NCBI GenBank assembly: GCA_977017575.1
Contig: CDRNVI010000087.1
Location: 186,001-250,000 of the forward strand
Source: Paramoeba atlantica
Lineage: Eukaryota > Discosea
Length of the DNA stretch: 64,000 nt
Direction: 5' to 3'
Part shown: piece by piece, positions 60,665-64,000 of the stretch
How the letters are laid out: each line of letters opens with the position of its first letter
Numbering within the stretch: position 1 is the first letter of the stretch
Made by a program: the position numbers and the translations under genes
Notes under the pieces: model-generated
Seen by the model: the letters and a program-made list of their open reading frames with translations, nothing else
Told to the model about the DNA's origin: nothing
Database searches by the model: none

Positions 60665-60738
60665 CGATAAAGATACAGTTTCTGTACCTTGTTGAATTAT
60701 TTTTATTAACCCACTATTTTCCCTATCAGGGTCTCACC

Positions 60739-61884
60739 ATGCCACACGACGACCTCTTCGATGCGAATGCAGTACCCATGGACGACGACTCTTTCCGTCA
60801 GGAAGAAATTTCGCACAACACGGGTGCTTGGGACCAATTTGCAGGAAACGCACATTTAATTCCCGGTCAGAGCTCCTACGATGAACTCTTGTACACAACA
60901 CCGATTCCCAAACATATCCCCAAACACTGGGCAAAAAGAGCCGCCAAGATCGCCGGAGAGGCTCCCACGCCGGACACGGGAAGAATGACGGAAGATGAAG
61001 AGACGAATCACTCCCTCGTCGTGGAAGCAAGCCCGAGAAACACACCGGAGGTTCCTGACGCCCAAGTACCTTCTCCAAACAAGGCCTCGAAGCGCAAGAA
61101 CATAAATCCGGTACCGATCCCGCAGCACTGTACTCAGCGCGTATGCCCAGCTGAAGGATGCACTTGGAAGACTCCTCCTCACGGTGGGCAATGGCAAGCA
61201 TTTTACAATCATGTGGCCCACCGACACGGAGAAAGCGTACCAACCACTTGGTGGGAGGGGGAGGGAAGATTTCTTTGCAAGGACTGCGGCAGGCACTACG
61301 ATAAGAACAAGGAGAATTCTCACCCCAAACAGTGCAAAGGCCGTAACCACCCCGTGCGATCTCAAACCCCACCTAGGCCAACGACAAGTCTCGAAAATGC
61401 AACTGAAATTCCTCCAGAAAACATGCTATCAACGTTGAGCTCTATCTGCGCGCTGCCCATAAGCACATGCAAAGATGTCCCCCATTCCTGTAGGTTTCTA
61501 TGGGCGAGCATTTTGACACAGGTCATGACATCTGCTGTGCAAGAAAACACAATGGAGGCATGGACGTTACTGGCAATGCTCCCTAAATGCGTCTTACCTG
61601 CACCTTACCGAGGCGGTCGCAAAGGACACACGTCATACTCTACATACGTGGAAAAAAGCATGGAACTCTGGCTAGAAGGGGAGTACCTCTTGCTCTGGGA
61701 ACAGGCCCTAAAGGATCACGCCAAAAAACGCTCCAAGCCTAGAAGTTCCGAAAATGAAGAAGAAAGAGCGGCAATCAGGGCAGAAATACTGTCACGTCAA
61801 GGGGAATACTCTAGGGGAATAGCCGCTCTAACCGCAGCACCCATGGCGCCGGACAACGAGGAGACCCTTGCGAAGCTTCTATAA
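60739..61884 (+). pseudogene. Retrotransposon N-terminal zinc-finger region
   Basis: 381 codons from ATG 60739. Fingers: CPAEGCTWKTPPHGGQWQAF continuing to NHVAHRH (C2H2-like, about 137-165) and FLCKDCGRHYDKNKENSHPK with QCKG (C2HC). These would serve target-DNA binding as in R2-like proteins. A helical pre-RT region follows (TLSSICALPISTCKDVPHSC). After the TAA at 61882-61884 the same frame continues with a plausible sequence (ENDLPPIEGNPLRLEEVFAE), so the stop looks like a late mutation. Confidence 0.82.
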
Positions 61885-61991
61885 AAGCACCCAAATCCTC
61901 ACGAAAACCCACTTGAGAACGATCTTCCACCGATTGAGGGTAATCCCCTGCGTCTGGAGGAAGTTTTCGCAGAGGGTCTTCTGCCGGAACA

Positions 61992-63572
61992 ATGGGTCTA
62001 CGTCCAGAACACATCCAGGCCGCCATTTTGGAACACGCCGACAAGAAGGTGGGTCCTCTTTCGTTCCTCACTCGCCTCGTGAACCACATGCTCCAAGGAA
62101 AGGCACCGCCAGAGGTACAACTGTTCTACGCTGGAGCCCGTCTCTGCGCTCTGGAGAAAGGTGAAGAAGATGTCCGACCCATAGCAGCAGGCGAAACCCT
62201 CAGACGTCTAGTAAGCAAAGCGGCATGCGTCGCCGTAAAGGAGAAGGCTGAAACTTTATTCCGGGGAAGACAGTATGGTGTGGCTGCATCCGCGGGGGCC
62301 GAACGAGTAATTCATCTGTGCCGGAAAACAATGCTAAACAACATGGGGAGCGACAGTCTTGTTCTCTGTAAGGTAGACCTCAGAAATGCGTTCAACAACG
62401 TCAGCAGGCCTGTCTTCACTTTGCTCACACGTCTCAATTTTCCAGAACTTTCACCCTGGGTGGAATGGTGCTACACAAACCCGAGTTGTCTTACCTACGG
62501 GAATCACTTCCTATCCTCAGCCGAAGGCGTCCAGCAAGGTGACCCATTGGGTCCGCTTCTCTTCTCTCTAGTCCTTTCTGGGGTAACCGAGGAAATATCA
62601 TCCCGATCAAACCTAGATTCGCAACTATGGTATTTGGACGACGGAGTTCTCATGGGGGAGGCGGCGGAGGTTCGAAAGGCGCTTGACGTTTTTTCCGAGG
62701 TTGGTTCACAATGCGGGCTATTTCTGAATCCGAACAAGTGTGAAATAATAACGCCACCTGCCTCAGCCCATCACACGACTTTATTTCCGGAAATACCTAC
62801 CGCCAAAATTCGTGTTGACGGGAATTTCGATATTCTCGGATCCCCGATTGGGTCTGCGGAGCACTGCGCGGAGTTCCTAATGTCTCACGCCATCGAACCC
62901 GCACGCGAGACTCTCGCAGCAATAGGGCTAATAGGCGATCCACAAGTTGCCATCGCCCTCATCCGCCAGTGCACTGGCTTCTGCCAAATGGTGTACACTC
63001 TCCGCACCACACCCCCCCAGGCTCTTTTTCAACTTTGTAGCCTACTAGACGAAACCGTTCTTAAAGCTGTCGAGTGGGCACTTTTCCCCCTGGAACCCCA
63101 CGCACGTGACCAAATCCAACGAAGGAAACGCCACGGAGGTTTCGGCCTTAGGTCTGCAACACTCCACGCGACAGCCGCTTACGTTTCTTCCGTCGCGCAC
63201 GCCGCCGACATAGACGACTGGGATCCTACAGAGGCTGATGGATTCGCCATTTCGGTACAAGACGTAAACCGTAAAGCAGGAGTAGCGCTAGTGGATCCCA
63301 ACACGGGGCGCACACCCAAGCAGGACAAGCCACTCCCATACTCAGGCCACCATCACAACTTCCTCCCGAAAAGGAAACGCCCACGGAGCACTCAAAACAA
63401 AATGGAAGCGGACAGGGCAACCGCGCCGGAGATGGTCATCCCTCGACAGCAGCAACTCAGCCAGGCTATCTCACAGCAGGAATTCACCACAGCACCGAGC
63501 AGGCTGACCCTCGCACTCGCGCACGGTGGGTTTCAGAGTCGGGTAAGGGAGCAGGTAGCTGGGCTTTCGTGA
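61992..63572 (+). pseudogene. Reverse transcriptase domain of the second retrotransposon
   Basis: 526 open codons. Motifs: GLRPEHIQAAILEHADKKVG (RT-0), DVRPIAAGETLRRLVSK, LCKVDLRNAFNNVSRPVF, GVQQGDPLGPLLFSLVL, and WYLDDGVLMGE at about 62627-62659 (catalytic DD). The thumb region follows, ending at a frame change near 63555. The RT core has no internal stop. Confidence 0.9.
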
Positions 63573-64000
63573 CGCCCTCTAGGAGCAAAGGATACGCCTT
63601 CACACCAACAGAGTTCCGCACGCTGTCCCGCTGGTGGCTGGGATCCGACATCTATCAAGAAGATCGCCCTTGCCCAGCGAAGGGATGCACATTACCTCTG
63701 CAGAAAAATGGGGAACATGCATTGTTATGTAAGAACGGACATGGCCTCATCACCCGTCACAACGCGGTCTGTGAGCAATTCACAGCATTCTGCAGAAAAG
63801 CCGACATAGCTCCGCAAAGGGAGAAAAGCCTGGGAAATCGTGGTCCAAGAGGGGGTCTCACCAGACCTGCTGACGTGTTTCTCCCGAATTACACCCTGGG
63901 AAGTGGTATGGTGTTAGACTTCGCAGTCACCCACGCACAGCAACTAAAGTATTTGGACTCTGTCCGGAATGCTAGCTGGGTGGCTGCGGGATCTTTCGCT
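63573..64000 (+). pseudogene. Knuckle and endonuclease region of the second retrotransposon, partial
   Basis: In the shifted frame: CPAKGCTLPLQKNGEHALLC with H (C-C-H-C knuckle, about 63670-63735), then RPADVFLPNYTLGSGMVLDF and AVTHAQ. This is the PD...D-x-T core of a restriction-like endonuclease with Ala before Asp (PAD), and it is cut by the window edge. Confidence 0.82.

Larger units (their letters stand above)
60665..64000 (+). mobile_element. Second non-LTR retrotransposon with RLE, runs off the window
   Basis: A different lineage from the 53781 element: little similarity outside catalytic motifs. Zinc fingers, RT and a restriction-like endonuclease are present in order. The coding region has one in-frame stop (61884) and two frame changes (about 61985 and 63555), so it is inactive or poorly assembled. 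The 3' end lies beyond 64000. Confidence 0.88.

Noticed and set aside
1-64000. LTR retrotransposons, endogenous retroviruses or Polinton-like elements
   Set aside because: I found no long terminal repeats, integrase, protease, capsid or polymerase B signatures.

Overview
The window is nuclear DNA of a eukaryote. It is most likely a protist or alga rich in transposable elements, but the lineage cannot be fixed from the sequence. The evidence for a eukaryote is an intact, intronless ribosomal protein eL42 gene (23892-24203), AATAAA polyadenylation signals after several genes, TA-flanked Tc1/mariner and pogo elements, a Harbinger-like element, and poly(A)-tailed non-LTR retrotransposons. All three standard stop codons end genes, so the code looks standard. 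No introns are evident.

Host genes are few and all on the + strand. They are a family of nine plant-like leucine-rich-repeat (LRR) genes (3223, 11325, 20729, 21763, 38056, 42443, 48352, 49036, 52594), eL42, a small putative membrane protein (24496) and a 745-residue protein with weak RRM-like ends (45684). The LRR proteins share an N-cap (K-x-R-G then LPQEY-like, SW, TPAC-W, V-C) followed by repeats of the form LP-x2-L-x2-L-x-L-x2-N-x-F-x-G. None shows a kinase or a clear transmembrane segment.

Layout. 1-7158: a structured foldback element (called FB1 here), then the first copy of a segmental duplication that recurs at 36127-41236; copy 1 alone carries a 934-bp FB1 insertion. 7159-10994: a pogo-like transposon with a Tc1-like transposon inside it. 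12552-18620: an FB1 copy swollen by a nine-unit satellite whose units carry an IS30-type helix-turn-helix ORF and alternate in length, giving a ~1140-bp higher-order period. 20.7-25 kb: LRR genes, eL42 and the membrane-protein gene. 24826-28691: eight tandem copies of that gene's 3' end. 28.7-36 kb: MITEs, a 2.4-kb Harbinger-like element and minisatellites. 42.4-53.5 kb: LRR genes, small foldbacks and a 200-bp palindrome. 53.8-64 kb: two non-LTR retrotransposons with restriction-like endonucleases, joined by a chain of short poly(A)-tailed retroposons.

The most notable system is in that chain. Two ~200-bp retroposons (58667-58872, 60267-60471) begin, directly after the poly(A) of the previous copy, with a ~73-nt sequence that folds on paper like an HDV-type self-cleaving ribozyme, and end with the same tail as the neighbouring long retrotransposon. 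Related copies lie on the - strand at 20071-20141 and 43618-43690, and a remnant is at 34305. The long element also carries a 2A-like NPGP motif. Other leads are the HTH-bearing satellite inside a foldback element, the gene-tail array, and many small foldbacks ending in C6-C8/G6-G8 runs.
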